Assembly: GCA_021029095.1 (NCBI GenBank)
Contig: JAJOHG010000354.1
Span: 1-26,601, forward strand
Source: Phellopilus nigrolimitatus
Taxonomy: Eukaryota > Basidiomycota > Agaricomycetes > Hymenochaetales > Hymenochaetaceae
Direction of reading: 5' to 3'
Length of the DNA stretch: 26,601 bases
In this document: positions 11,227-22,525 of the stretch, one piece after another
Position numbering within the stretch: the first letter of the stretch is position 1
Layout: every line of letters begins with the position of its first letter
Translations under genes and position numbers: made by a program
Notes under the pieces: model-generated
Told to the model about the DNA's origin: nothing
Databases searched by the model: none
The model's input: the letters and a program-made list of their open reading frames with translations, nothing else

Positions 11227-12233
11227 ATGGAAGCGTGGCCTGAAAGCTCATTTGCGCAAAGATTAAAAGACCTGCCACGGAATTATGATACTTTGCGTAA
11301 GTCCCGGGCTAACCGCTCTCGCATTACAGTGTAAATGAACCAATGAAATTGATATCTTTTACATATAGGCGAAATGCTTACCCATCTCATACCGCTCCTG
11401 ATGATGCGCCAGCAACGCATCCCTCGGAGTAAATGGGCTCTCCACCAGACTGATCGGGGGAAAAAATGGATAGAAAAGGTTTGTCATAATCGTCGGCTTC
11501 TGAATTGTCGAATATACTACTCACGCTTTTTTGACGTGTAAAAAGACCGTGGACAGCGGAGTGCATTCTGCAAGACAGCTCACTACGATGACGGGATTCA
11601 CGACAGCCTACGACAACAATATGGTGATATTGGCTGCATGTCAGGGCAAGCGTAATCACGTCGTGAATATCGGACTTGGTGTAAAACGGCTATCGGCCGA
11701 CGGCGTGCCCGTCCAGCAATGGGCGCAATCTCAGCAGCACAAGGTATTTTAGCTCCAGCGGTATTTCTCAATTCTTCATGATTTCTCATCCAGTCTTTTT
11801 ATTACATCTTCCCAACCAGCTTACGCAAAAGGAGGTTCAGATGCTCGCGGGGTTGCCAGACGATCTGTTACTCAGTCGACTTTTTATCCTGTTAACGATC
11901 AAGGAGTCGCTGATAAACGGGCTCGGGCAGCCCGTAGGCTTCGACCTCTCGCGCATCGAGTGCAACCCGGCGGAGAGCTGGCTCCACGTCGACGCACAGC
12001 CACTTCTGGGCTGGGAATTCCGCCTGTTTCGCTGTCAAGGCGAGGCGCAGGTCAACGACGTCCAGTACATCGACCAGTATCAGATGTGTATCGCGTTTTA
12101 CCGCGGGAACAACGTCGTGAAGTTCACTTTCGTGGACAAGCCCGAAGACATCGAGCGCCTCACGCAGTATTTTCCGTTCGACCGCTTAGTGGATGTTATC
12201 CCGCGATTGTTGCAGGAAGCAAAAAATAATTGA
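11227..12233 (+). CDS. Unnamed protein, 4 exons, 263 aa
   Basis: Exons: 11227-11296, 11369-11478, 11546-11743, 11820-12233, totalling 792 nt in frame. Donors are GTAAGT, GTTTGT and GTATTT; acceptors are TATAG, AAAAG and CCAG. The start MEAWPESSFAQRLKD is the first ATG of the open frame. I do not recognise the family. What can be seen is an amphipathic N-terminal helix region with LTHLIPLLMMRQQ, a middle part rich in polar residues, and a well-ordered-looking C-terminal half (GLGQPVGFDLSRIEC, LLGWEFRLFRC, VVKFTFVDKPEDIERL). The C-terminal half alternates beta and helix and has no membrane segment or signal peptide. Exon 4 shows strong preference for G or C at third positions, as expected for real coding sequence; the first three exons do not. 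A soluble intracellular protein, possibly a subunit of a complex, is a guess only. Confidence 0.75.
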
Positions 12234-12458
12234 TTTTTGTAACGTTAGGATGTACTAATGAAAGAAGCATTCTTCGCAGAGCGTGTGTTCGGGTATGGAC
12301 GAGCTTCAAGTTTCGAATTGTTTGTGGCAAATTGGTCGTATCATTGCATACAATCAAGCTTCTTATTCGTAACTTCTAGCTCATCCAGCACATTGCCTAG
12401 AATGCTGAAGTCTCTTTTCTCTGTGCACCATTGTGCCGTCGACGCAATGGGACGGACA

Positions 12459-13026
12459 ATTAAACAAGCACAAACCGAGGTTGGAAACACCAGCTACAAG
12501 TAAGTCCGTGGAAAACGGTAGAAAAGCTACCGATGTTACGACCTCCGCCGGAGCATGCTGGAAAGGTGGTCATTCGGTCCTCATAGCAGTCTCTGACTCG
12601 ATGTCCCAGACTACAAGACTCGGATCGCGTTCAAGTCTGTCTAGTCCAACAGCCAGTATATTGGGTTTTTCTGAGCAAAATACGAGGCATTGCAGTTTGT
12701 TGTGCTTCTATCGGGAAGCGATAATTCAGGTCCACCAGAGACCATGTTATTCTTCACATATCTTCTAGCCGCCAACCGCCAAAGCTCCACCTTTCTGTGC
12801 TCAAACCGACAGCAACGAGGTCATCGGAAGTCGAGTCTGGCGACAAACAAAGCACTACGCAGGCGTTCATGAGCAGCGCCGGAGAGTGAGAACTCACTTT
12901 CATCAACTGAAGACCGACCTGCGATGAGAGAAGCCTAAACTCATTGGGCGTCCATTCGAAAGGTGTTATCTGAGAGCCACTTCCAGCAAAAAACTTATTC
13001 GCCTGCCGCGGATGCCAAATCAACAT
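12459..13026 (-). pseudogene. Decayed N-terminal fragment of a Mios/Sea4-type WD40 protein (SEA/GATOR2 complex subunit)
   Basis: Minus-strand reading starts MLIWHPRQANKFFAGSGSQ. Next come LQLMK, a 43-nt GT..AG intron-like gap, then CFV and, one base out of frame, SPDSTSDDLVAVGLST. A 50-nt GTGAAG..GATAG intron-like gap follows, then CLVFCSEKPNILAVGLDRL and DPSLVVWDIES. After an in-frame TGA the reading continues EVVTSVAFLPFSTDLLVAG and LCLFN. The order and spacing match the first WD40 blades of Mios (functional counterpart Sea4), a GATOR2/SEA subunit acting on TORC1 at the vacuole/lysosome. Similarity then stops, at roughly one fifth of the family's usual length. Frameshift, stop codon and truncation together argue for a dead copy. 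One lesion could be a sequencing error, but not the missing remainder. A full-length gene should exist elsewhere in the genome. Confidence 0.8.
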
Positions 13027-13729
13027 CCTCTCAATTCTACTAGCTATAATGATTGGAAGCTAGCTTCACGATCTAGTAGGTTTTCCAAGGGACTAGCAAC
13101 TGCAAAAGATGCATGAGGCGGCAGCATCAGGAGCAAAGCATGCTTCTCGGTGCTTCGACAGTATTCTTAGTCTAAGTTCAGTATGAATTTGTTGTGACTC
13201 AACTCTCTTTACCAACTTTCTACCGGTTCGTCTAATTGTATTTTTTGGCCATGGAATTGATTTGCATCTAATATAATTTTGCAGAGGATCACTGTCGTTT
13301 TCTTGAAATGCTATGGTTCATGTGGTTTTTGACAGTGGTCGAATGTAGTTTCGCGTGGCTGATGATGTAACGGGGTGCAGCCGCGCTCGCCCAGGATAAG
13401 CGAGATTTTCCAGCCATTTTCTAAATTTGTTATTATAGAATTGCTTCGCTGACTACGACTGTTTGACAAGCCGGAGCAGTTCTGTAACTGAAGCCACTGT
13501 CAAACAGGCTTTCAAAAATAAAATAAGTCAGAATTACACTTTATAGAGGTATCTGGACCGTATGATGTCCACAGCGAAAGGAAATCAAATGGTTTCCGAC
13601 TCGGAAGAAGCCTGAGCATCCCGGTCTACATGTACCGTATCACGCGCTGATGGTATATTTTCATCGTCGCTCTCATAAATTGGGATCGGCAATAGTTGAC
13701 CTCTTTGATCGGTGACGACGAACATAACG
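13027..13729. other. Intergenic, upstream of acyl-CoA oxidase
   Basis: About 700 bases, AT-richer than the flanks, with no supportable gene. It should contain the promoter of the plus-strand oxidase. I see no convincing TATA box or oleate-type element. The short minus-strand frame at about 13585-13773 overlaps the oxidase start and carries no recognisable motif. Confidence 0.5.
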
Positions 13730-16526
13730 ATGCTTTCAAATCCTGACTGTAATGACCAAACGGCTATAGACATGCGAGACGCGCGTGAGGGTGCAAAACT
13801 TGACGTCCACGCTGTTAGAGATTTTCTTCATGGTCCGTAACGAGCAACCATCATCTCAGAATCACTCAGGAGTCCAGTAATACCCATAGGAGGTGCAGAG
13901 AGCTGGAAAGCTCGTCAGCGAGTCGTGGAAGTTCTGTCTTCAGACCCGATTTTTGACAAATCGCAACGGTCCGGCTTTTTCTCGGAGTCTCAAGTGATAG
14001 GTATCCGGATTGACCCTGGCTTGAAGGAACTATGCTATGAGGAAAGAAAGATATGTCAAGGCCCTGTCGATGCAAATGAGGGTCGAAGAACACCGTGAAG
14101 CGCGGAACTGGAACGTCAAGGATATGTCTTTCGTTCAATCAGCCTTGGACGAAATGCCCATGGAACTCCATAATGTCGGTAAGAAGTGAATACCTTTTGA
14201 ACTAAGACAAGCTATTGACCTTCCTTCTGTACTGAATTGCCAAGCTTTTGAGCCCGTTGTCTTCTCGCAGGGATCCCCGGAGTTCGTGGATAAATTCGGA
14301 CAGCTCATCGCTAGGCGAGGGATTATCGGCTGTTACCTACAAACCGAACTTGGCCATGGGACGAACGTTGCGCAACTTGAAACAACAGCTACGTACCTTG
14401 TAAACACTGGCGAATTTGAGATTCATTCTCCCACGCCGACAAGCACAAAATGGTGGATCGGCGCCCTCGGAAAGACGGCTACGCATGGAGTTGTGCAAGC
14501 GCGGCTTATTCTGCCAGGAGGGGAGGATGTCGGACCGCACCTTTTCTTTGTACAGCTCAGGTCTTTGGGTAAGATGGCGATTACTGCAGAGGGAGAATAG
14601 GCGTTATTCACGAAAATTCTACTTAGACGATCACAGCGTGCTGCCTGGGATTCAGATTGGTGACATAGGTCCGTATTCGAGTCAGCAACATCGTCTTCAT
14701 CTACGTATCAATTTTTATACACTTAGGTCCCAAAGCAATGGGAGGATACGCTGGCATCGATAATGGATACGCGCGTTTCGATCGCTTGCGAATACCACGC
14801 TTTCAGATGTTATCCAGGTTTGCTCAAGTCACTAAGGAAGGAAACTATGTCAAACCCCCTCATGCAAAGTTAAGCTATGGTGGAGTAAGTATTTCTCACC
14901 TGGTTCTGAAGCACGTCTGATAAGATCAATAGATGCTTTACATCCGCTCAGGGTGAGTTAGCAATCGAGAGAAGCGTATCTTTGCGAACTACAACCTCTC
15001 TTCTAGAATGGTTTCTACTGCAGGCCGCAACCAGGCGAAAGGCAAGTCCACCATACGACCTTGACACAAATGTCGAACTTGAACTCTTTAAGCTTACAGC
15101 GGCCACGATATCCTTACGCTACGCTACCGTTCGCCGGCAAGGAAACAAGGGAGCAGACGGGCTTGAACGCCAAATAATCACTTACCCATCGGTACATCAT
15201 CGCCTCCTACCCATTCTATCGCGTGCCTACGTCTATATTCTTCTTGGTCGGAACCTTGTGAGCTCCGTTATTTTCAGACTCAGGTTACGCGCCAATGACT
15301 GAAGACATCTTAAGACAAACTCTCAGAAAGACCTCTTGGCACAGCTGAACCGCGGAGATACATCTTACTTAGCTGAGATGCATGCTATGACCAGTGGTTT
15401 GAAAGTACTTGTCACTACAACAAGCATGGAGGACATCGAAGTCGCGCGTCGCTCAATGGGAGGTCACGGATACAGCGCGTATTCCGCTCTGGGCTATGTT
15501 TACGCCAATGCCCTTCCAAGCGTAACGTAATCTCTACTTCTTTGTCTAGTGATACTGGAAGAATCGAAACTAACATGTTTTCGTTAGATATGAGGGCGAC
15601 AACTTCGTTCTGGACCAGCAGGTTGTCCGCGCGGCCTTAAAAGTTTACCAAGACATCGTTTCCTGTAAAGCGCCCTCATCCATCGCTCTCTCTCCGTTCA
15701 GTGCCTACCTTCGTCTCTTAAAAACGAAGGAATATGTGATTCCGCAAAAATTTACTGGTTCCGAAATCTGGTCAGACTGGCGGACTCCGATACACGTTCT
15801 TGAATGGCGTGCAGCGCGGGCCGTCAAATCGCGCGCTTTGGCGCAGGCGATTGGCGAAGTAGACGCGAGTGCAGACCAGCGAGTCTCTCGCGCAGTCACT
15901 GAAGCTTATGTAGCCGCCCAGGTCGGCGAGATGATCTCGACGTTGCCTTTCACCGGTTCCAGCGCTTCCATCGTCAAATCCTTGCTCCGACTAGTTTGTC
16001 TTCCCTCGTCTTTATTTTGGGAAACACCTTTGACTAGGGATATGTTTTTGCATTCCAGTATTTGCTTTCGACAGTAGAAACGGCGTTGACAGATATCCTG
16101 TCCTTCGGCTTGATCCCTCCCGTCGTCGCAGGCGAAGACCCCACAAAGGCGCTTCGCATGGAAATTGCGCGATTATGCGCGGAGCTTGTGCCCGAGGCCA
16201 TCAGCTTGACTGACGCGTTCGGTTACACGGACTGGGAACTAGATAGGTATAGTGCAAGTGTTCACGAACATAAGATTTTCTATCTGAAAGATATACAACC
16301 TGTAGTGCACTCGGTGTCTACGATGGTCGAGTTTACGAGGCGCTCTGGAAAAGGGTGCAAGCGGAGCCTCTCAACCAGACCGAAGTTACGGATGGCTACG
16401 AAGTTCGTAACATCTCCCACCATTATATTTTATTATAATCGTATATTTTCTCAGGAGTTCATCAAACCTCTTCTCGAACGTGGAAGAAGGCTCGCGAGCG
16501 ATGAGCAGTCTAAATCCAAATTGTGA
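13730..16526 (+). CDS. Peroxisomal acyl-CoA oxidase, 14 exons, 677 aa, C-terminal SKL
   Basis: Exons: 13730-13832, 13890-13968, 14027-14178, 14245-14568, 14627-14668, 14727-14884, 14933-14952, 15007-15041, 15100-15257, 15327-15526, 15588-15993, 16059-16246, 16306-16402, 16455-16526. They total 2034 nt in frame. The enzyme oxidises acyl-CoA to trans-2-enoyl-CoA with FAD, passing electrons to O2 (H2O2), the first step of peroxisomal beta-oxidation. Seen: acyl-CoA-oxidase N-domain (FLHGGAESW, RKERYVKAL), FAD-region TELGHGTNV (about 145-153), STKWWIGALGKTATHGVV, PPHAKLSYGG, RRSMGGHGYS (398-407), catalytic Glu in TYEGDN (about residue 426), and the terminal SKL, a canonical PTS1. The start is the first ATG after an in-frame stop at 13706; a second Met follows 14 codons later. 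Exon 7 is 20 nt. Intron 8 is GC..AG (GCAAGT, 15042). Introns 1, 2 and 5 have GTCCG donors. No lesion seen. Confidence 0.95.
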
Positions 16527-16650
16527 CAGGAATACATTGATGCATGTTCATGCAACCAAATACCGATTGAAATCTCGCTCATTGTGTAATGCACATGTTA
16601 CATGTATATGTGGTTTCCGTTGTCCGTACAAAAAAGAGAAAGAGCATTCC

Positions 16651-18859
16651 TCAGATCGATTCAAGCACACAATCGACAACAGCGCAACGTCCTTCATCTC
16701 TGACGACTTTCACGCCTTCAGCGATAGCTGCCTCCAGTTCTGAAGCTGTCGTTATACGCTTCCCCCAAGCACCTCCCGCCGCTACCGCGATCTGTGAGAA
16801 ATCTGGCATGTCTGGGCCAAACCCAACTGTCAGCTGGCTACCTGGCACCTTGCTTCCAAGACCTTGTGGATAGACACCAAGCATAGACAGTTTGGGTGAC
16901 TTCAGATAATTTGCAAGGGTCGTCAGATTAGCTTCAGAAGAAGGGAAATGGAACATGATCACTCACCTTCCAACCACCATTGTTAAGAATAATCGTCAGG
17001 AATGGCTACAACATTCTGAATCAGATATGTAATGCACGCACTAAGATATTCCAGACCTACTGTTTTGTACTTTCTAGCCATCCAAAATGCTGACGCAGGC
17101 ACGCCAAAGAGGAATGAGCCGTCTCCCACCACCAGCGTAATAAGGTCGAAATTATTCGCTGTGCGTCCTCTTGTTGCCAGTGAGGCACCTACGGCTGCTC
17201 CTAAGCCCCAGCCCAGGGACGACGAACCGGAAGAAAGCATTGAGCCTGGCACTTCAGGTCGCAGATGGTCCCAAGTATGAGGGTAATTGCTTATGGATTC
17301 ATTCAAGAACAGGGTATCTTTAGGGACAGACTTCCTCAGCACACCCATGACATTCGGGACCGTGAAGGAGCCGTCGGTGGGAAATGCAGACTCCACAGAG
17401 TCAAGTTCGCTTATCCGCTTCAGGCGATGCTCGATTAATTTCTGAGTCCTGGCCGAAATCAGAGTTATGTCAATTTCTGACGGCAAACATTCCAAAATCT
17501 GGCTGAGAGCAATCTGAGCATCCGCCTTGCATCGCATGGTCGCGTCAATGTGGAACATGCCCACGTTGTCTTTCAGGACATCGATGTCGACATGAAAGAC
17601 CTTAGCACCCGGCTGAGGCTTGTTGTGCATCGGTATGTAAGGGATGTCAGAGTCGATGATGAGGATAACGTCCGCGTTGCGCAGCCAGTCGCTAACGCCC
17701 ATGCCAAAAGATAACTCGACAAAATTCACGTGACTATGCGGGAAGTTGACGGTCGTCGGACACGACACGAGAACGGGAACGGCAAGCCTTTCAGAGAGCT
17801 CTACGAGATTTCCGACAGCTTTTGTGTTCCGGCCCAAATAAGAGGTGATAATCAGCGGGTTCGACGCGTTCATTAACGCATAGGCGATTGTATTTGCGGC
17901 TATTCAGGTGTTTAACGTGGATCTCAGACAGACTATAACTGTTCACATACCTGTGGGGCTTAACGCAAGAGGTTCGATTGGTAACCACGATCGGACATTC
18001 AACGATGCCTTAGCAAAATCTTCGTCAACATCTTCCTCCATTACTTCACGGCGTGCCCAGAGATATACGGGGCCCTTTGGCTCGCTCATTGCACTGGCAG
18101 TTGTGATATTTTACGAGGTTGGTGAGCACGATCGGCTGGACATATTTCATTTATCTCAACTTACAATTGCAGACCACGCATAATGACCTGACTGACATTC
18201 TTGCTGCTGTTGATCTGACCTGTGAAGCGCATGTACTGCCGAACAATCGCAGACTGATCGTGAACGTCTGAACAAGACGAGTTGTCAAAAGTCGACTACG
18301 GAGTTTCATATGAAAGTCAAACCCTGGAGCCACATAATCCACTCGTTTCTTGAGCCTTTGAGTTCGCCTTCGAGTGTGAAGGGAGAAGCTCCCGCGTATA
18401 TTAATACGGGTACACGGCATCTGTCAACGTTATGAACTGCTCCTGCCAGAGCCTACCAACAGGATTTCAATATTCTCCGGTTAACATAGGGTAATCTCAA
18501 ACTCAAAGGCAGTTGAGCGCACCTGAGTTCCGACGTCGACGTGCACGAGAACCGCTGCAGGGTGTCCACGAACCTGCGCATACCCTTGAGCAGCACTGAG
18601 TGCGACCATTTCATTCGGACATGTTATGATCTCTAATTCAGTCTTCCCGCTAGCCACTCGCTGGCGTTCTAGCTCCTCGAGAAACGCAGGATGGTCTGAG
18701 CCCCAGTTCACAAAGGCATGCGTTATCTCACACTATCGATATCATATTTCCGGGGAAGATAGATTATGTCAGAATTTGTATAGATGAGAGTGATAATGAA
18801 ATGAAGTAACTCACTTCAGCTAAGGTCTTCAAGAAAATAGAAGAAGTAGTGTACATCAT
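16651..18859 (-). CDS. Thiamine-diphosphate enzyme, acetolactate-synthase-like group, 8 exons, 585 aa
   Basis: Minus-strand exons: 18815-18859, 18523-18732, 18323-18452, 18165-18267, 17951-18093, 17061-17899, 16967-17005, 16651-16899, totalling 1758 nt in frame. All three domains of the TPP family are present. The N-terminal PYR domain has NWGSDHP and the cofactor-activating Glu in CPNEMVALSAAQGYA (about residue 56). The middle domain follows (NASNPLIITSYLGRN, DVILIIDSDIP). The C-terminal PP domain has the GDG..NN thiamine-diphosphate/Mg motif (GDGSF at 469, LNNGGW at 497-502; 26 residues between). The reaction is not fixed by sequence; relatives are acetolactate synthases, benzoylformate-type decarboxylases and 2-hydroxyacyl-CoA lyases. 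The C-terminus (VDCVLESI) is not a PTS1 and no mitochondrial leader is obvious, so it is probably cytosolic. It converges on the acyl-CoA oxidase with 124 bases between stops. The start follows an in-frame stop upstream. Confidence 0.9.
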
Positions 18860-19259
18860 CAGCGCAAAGTTACGGTCGCACTCGTGTTTTAATCAAGCCA
18901 CAGGTCGAGTTCCGAGTACCTACAGCTGACAGAAGGAAGACGGGTCGAAGGAAAGAATCCCGATGCAGACCGTAAACTGCTCACGAGTTTAATATCTGAG
19001 AATTATAGGTCATGAGATATAACTTTGGAAGTCCGTAGCCTTCGATAATCCCAGGTTCACACGACCTATCGCAGCCTACCGCATGCGCTTCGTAGTCGCT
19101 GAACTCAAGTCAAGCAGATGCAGACCCGTGTGAAAGGAAGTGACGCTATACGTAGTGTGAGTCCCTTGGTAAAACGCTAGAAGGTGCACAGAACACTCGG
19201 AGCTTCCATAACAAGAAATAAGGAGCAAAATAAAAAGAAGCCGGGTTGCATTGGATAAT
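18860..19259. other. Intergenic between TPP enzyme and beta-adaptin
   Basis: About 400 bases between two minus-strand genes. It serves as 3' region of the adaptin and promoter of the TPP enzyme. No coding sequence or clear promoter element is seen. Confidence 0.55.
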
Positions 19260-22039
19260 CTAAAATAAACCCAGCAAGTCGTCCTGCGGCTTTTGTTGCT
19301 GTACAGGCGACGAAACAACAGAAGACCCAGACACCCCGAACCCAAATGCAGGCGGCGCAGGAGAGCTCGCTGCTGCCGGTTGGATGGGTGACGCGATATT
19401 GGAAAACGGTGATCCATTCACCGCACCGCCGACCACGCCTCCGCCTCCCAGGCTCGCCCCACCAAATATCGACACGAGGTCGTCGAGCGGGTTGCTTGAG
19501 GTGCCAGCAAGTAGATTCGCCGCTGCGGGTGTCGAGGTGAGGGTTGTCGCGGCAAGCCCAGAGGGACGGCCCTCCTCCGCAGGGACATCGTCGAAGTCGA
19601 GGAGATTCTCCGCCTGCTGACCTGCAGCGACCGTTTGCAGAGCTTTCCGTGTCGACAAATCGTCGTCGTCGTGGCCTTTACTGCAATAAGTGCCGTGTGA
19701 GTATATTGAGCGCTCATGAACTTATCTTCATAGAAGAGAAGGAGGACCCACTCTACGGCGAGTTTTTGCATAGCTTCGGCGCCGAACCGCCCCCTACCGA
19801 TGAATGTCTCTGGGGGCTTGTGATACACGCTAGCGAGACTCGAGATCTCGCTTAACAACTCTTCCAATAAAGCAGGCGATACCGTTGTCCTTGAGAGTGA
19901 AATGGGAGGTCGATGCGCTAGAATCACAGACTGGCATAATATTTATCAGTATAGGTTCCCCAGATGCAGAACCTGCGAAGGACAATAATACTTTTGCTGC
20001 GGCCGGATCTGTTGATAGCAGTCTCCAATATATATACGCTCGATCGCGCACGTCGGGCGAGTCGCAATCCTTCGTTGCCGTGTCCAGCACGCGCTGAACT
20101 AATGCTTGAGCACTGTCGGGTTTCCTCATATACAGCTTCACCACAGCAGTTAATGTTTGTAATTGTACCTATGAATGAAGGGGAATCGCATTCAGCATGA
20201 TGTTTTGAGATCGTAGTGCTTAAAAATCTCACGTACGGGATACGCCTCTTCAGTGAATGATTCGACAAATATACCAAGTAGCTCATCCGCATTGTCGATC
20301 TTGCTGGCATACTCGCCGATGATCCAAATCAGCGAGGCTTTTGCCTCAGGCTCGTCCAGTTCATCCAGATTAGCACACAGAGTAGGTATGACGCCTTCAT
20401 AAGTTGAAGGATATTTTCGGAAGATATCCTAGGTGTGTTACAGAGCGAGGTAAGAGTACTATCAGAAAATGACTGATCATAGACGGTGCTTACTTTCATG
20501 ATGACAACTGCTTCTTGCACAACATAGCTCACCCGGGTTGAAATTAGTTCGAGAAGCACATTCACGCATCGTTCAGCTGCGGACTCGATCTTAATGGCAG
20601 TCTGGCCGATAGCGCGAATGCTTTTCCGAACAAAATCAACGTCGACTTCTGATGCATACCTACCCATTCGCTGACTTAGACCGATTTAAACAACAACAAA
20701 CAGCCACTCACTCTTTGAGCTCGCTAAGTAAAGCATCTACGTTGCTATCTCCGGCCAACCGCACCATGATGTCAAGCTTCTCTACCTTCACGTATAAGGG
20801 ATCATTATACTTGCAGAAGAAGACACGCATCTCATTCGAGAGGATGTCTGAACGCTTCTGCAATAGGAGATTGATATTGCGCAATGCAACCCATTGCACC
20901 TCTGGTGGCGCGGATAGTAGAGTCACAAGCGGGGGTGCCATTTTGCGAGCGAATTGCTTGTTGAGGTCGTCTCGCCGTACATTTCGCATGTGAATCATAA
21001 TGACCTGATTACACATTCAAATTATAGATAATTTGAGTTTTGTTTTTGAATTAGCGACCGACCTTTACGGCAGCTAAAACAACGCTTCCATTGGCGTGTT
21101 GGAATTGCGGGATGACACGTTCGCAGATGTGTTCACTTTCCTGGTCGTCTTGCGCTTTGTAGCGCGCCAGCGCGGTCAGGATAGCCACTCGCCCCCACTC
21201 GGAGCATTCATTCAAAGCAATGAGAAGCTTCTGCAGCGTATTGTGTGTGATGCTGAACACCGCTTTCTCAGTTTCCGGAGTTTGGGGAAGAGATGAAGCG
21301 GCAACATGGATATCTGTCAGTGCAGTGACGGCATTGGCGACGACCTGCAGGACAATATGCAACCGTTCAACAGATGGCGTAGAAAAAGGCACGCACCATC
21401 GGATTACTATCTGACACCATATCCTGCAACTGGTCTAAGAAACCGTTCTCTATGACTAGCTCCGGCTTCAAGTCATACAGCTTCGCGACGCAAAGTGCGG
21501 CTGTCTTGCGCACGTACGGGTTCTCGTCGCGCAGGCATTTCTGGAGAGGGTCGCATAGGTAGTCTATGATCTTCTCTGCACGCAGACAGCCCATTGTGCG
21601 TATCGCGAGGGCGCGTACAAGCGGGTTCGGGTCGTCGGTGTCCTTGACAAACGTGTTCACCGCGAGGATGACGAGCTCGGGCTGCGTCTTCGCATAGTTC
21701 ATAAGGTACAAATACACAAGTTTCTTCTGCTCGAGGTCGTCTGTCTGCATGTTCTTCAGCACGTCTGGGAACAGGCCGCTGACATCTGGGAAGCGCGCGT
21801 TACACTGGAAGTGGTGTCGACATTGTACACTCGGCGTACCTTTCCCGACGGTCATATTCGCGATGACCCGTTTGATGGCATCCTTGCGCTTTTCGCGGTA
21901 TTCGCTATTCAGATCAGCCCGAAGTTCGTAGTTCTCGCCTGTGCATTCGTCGTGGATGAGTATACCGGAGTTACATACATACTGCAGTCTAATGGGTTGT
22001 CTACTTGCCTTTCCTCGGGGCTGCCCGCGCAAAGGACAT
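19260..22039 (-). CDS. Clathrin-adaptor AP complex beta subunit (beta-adaptin), 10 exons, 742 aa, no appendage domain
   Basis: Minus-strand exons: 22009-22039, 21840-21938, 21397-21785, 21063-21344, 20712-21004, 20494-20659, 20237-20428, 19992-20168, 19752-19930, 19260-19680, totalling 2229 nt in frame. The trunk is a classic HEAT-like beta1/beta2-adaptin solenoid: [83 protein letters not shown], ending near [17 protein letters not shown]. The Gly/Ser/Ala/Pro-rich hinge carries an ideal clathrin box LLDFD (629-633) and ends in DDLLGLF. There is no ear domain, which is common in fungal beta subunits. It recruits clathrin to trans-Golgi/endosomal (AP-1) or plasma-membrane (AP-2) cargo adaptors; sequence alone does not settle which, though one beta gene may serve in AP-1 (Apl2-like). 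Intron 1 is GC..AG (GCAAGT, donor at 22008). Nothing is broken. Confidence 0.93.
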
Positions 22040-22525
22040 CTTATGACACAACCCCGTCGGCCACTTCTTCTTTTGTTTACTTGAGACGCTGAGATCGTGC
22101 GGGAGATGGAGAGATGCGAGCAGACAGTGTCGAGGACGTTGGAGGACAAGACACGGATTTCGAGACGCGCCGCGTACGTATTGTGTCAAATGGACTCTGA
22201 CTCCGACCACCATGCAAAAACTTGCCTTCTGCATCTTTGACGACCGCTTTAATGCATATGCTCGGCATTGCTAAGGACACTCTGGAACACGAACTTGTAA
22301 AAAACTTGCATTGCTTTCTCGATCTTCGCATGTTGCTCAACTTCATCAAGAACTCACGAAATTTCTCTAGCTCGAAAAACTCATTGTACGTTTCCGGGGA
22401 AAATCACAGAGCATTTATTATACAGCTTTCCGGTACAAGAGTTACTTAAAGATACAAGGATTATTGCGTACAAAACAAAGCCATAGCTACATCCTTTATA
22501 CAACGATGCGCTCTGGTTACGCATT
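22040..22525. other. Intergenic, promoter region of beta-adaptin
   Basis: Nearly 490 bases between the adaptin start codon and the stop of the next minus-strand gene. Short open frames on both strands have no recognisable content. No clear TATA box. Confidence 0.5.

Noticed and set aside
13969..14026. Alternative reading through GFFSESQ into intron 2 of the oxidase
   Set aside because: It breaks the frame of the conserved RKERYVKAL segment; the GTCCGG..GAAG intron restores the family sequence.
13866..14138. Minus-strand 90-codon frame
   Set aside because: Lies across exons 2-3 of the acyl-CoA oxidase; a shadow frame.
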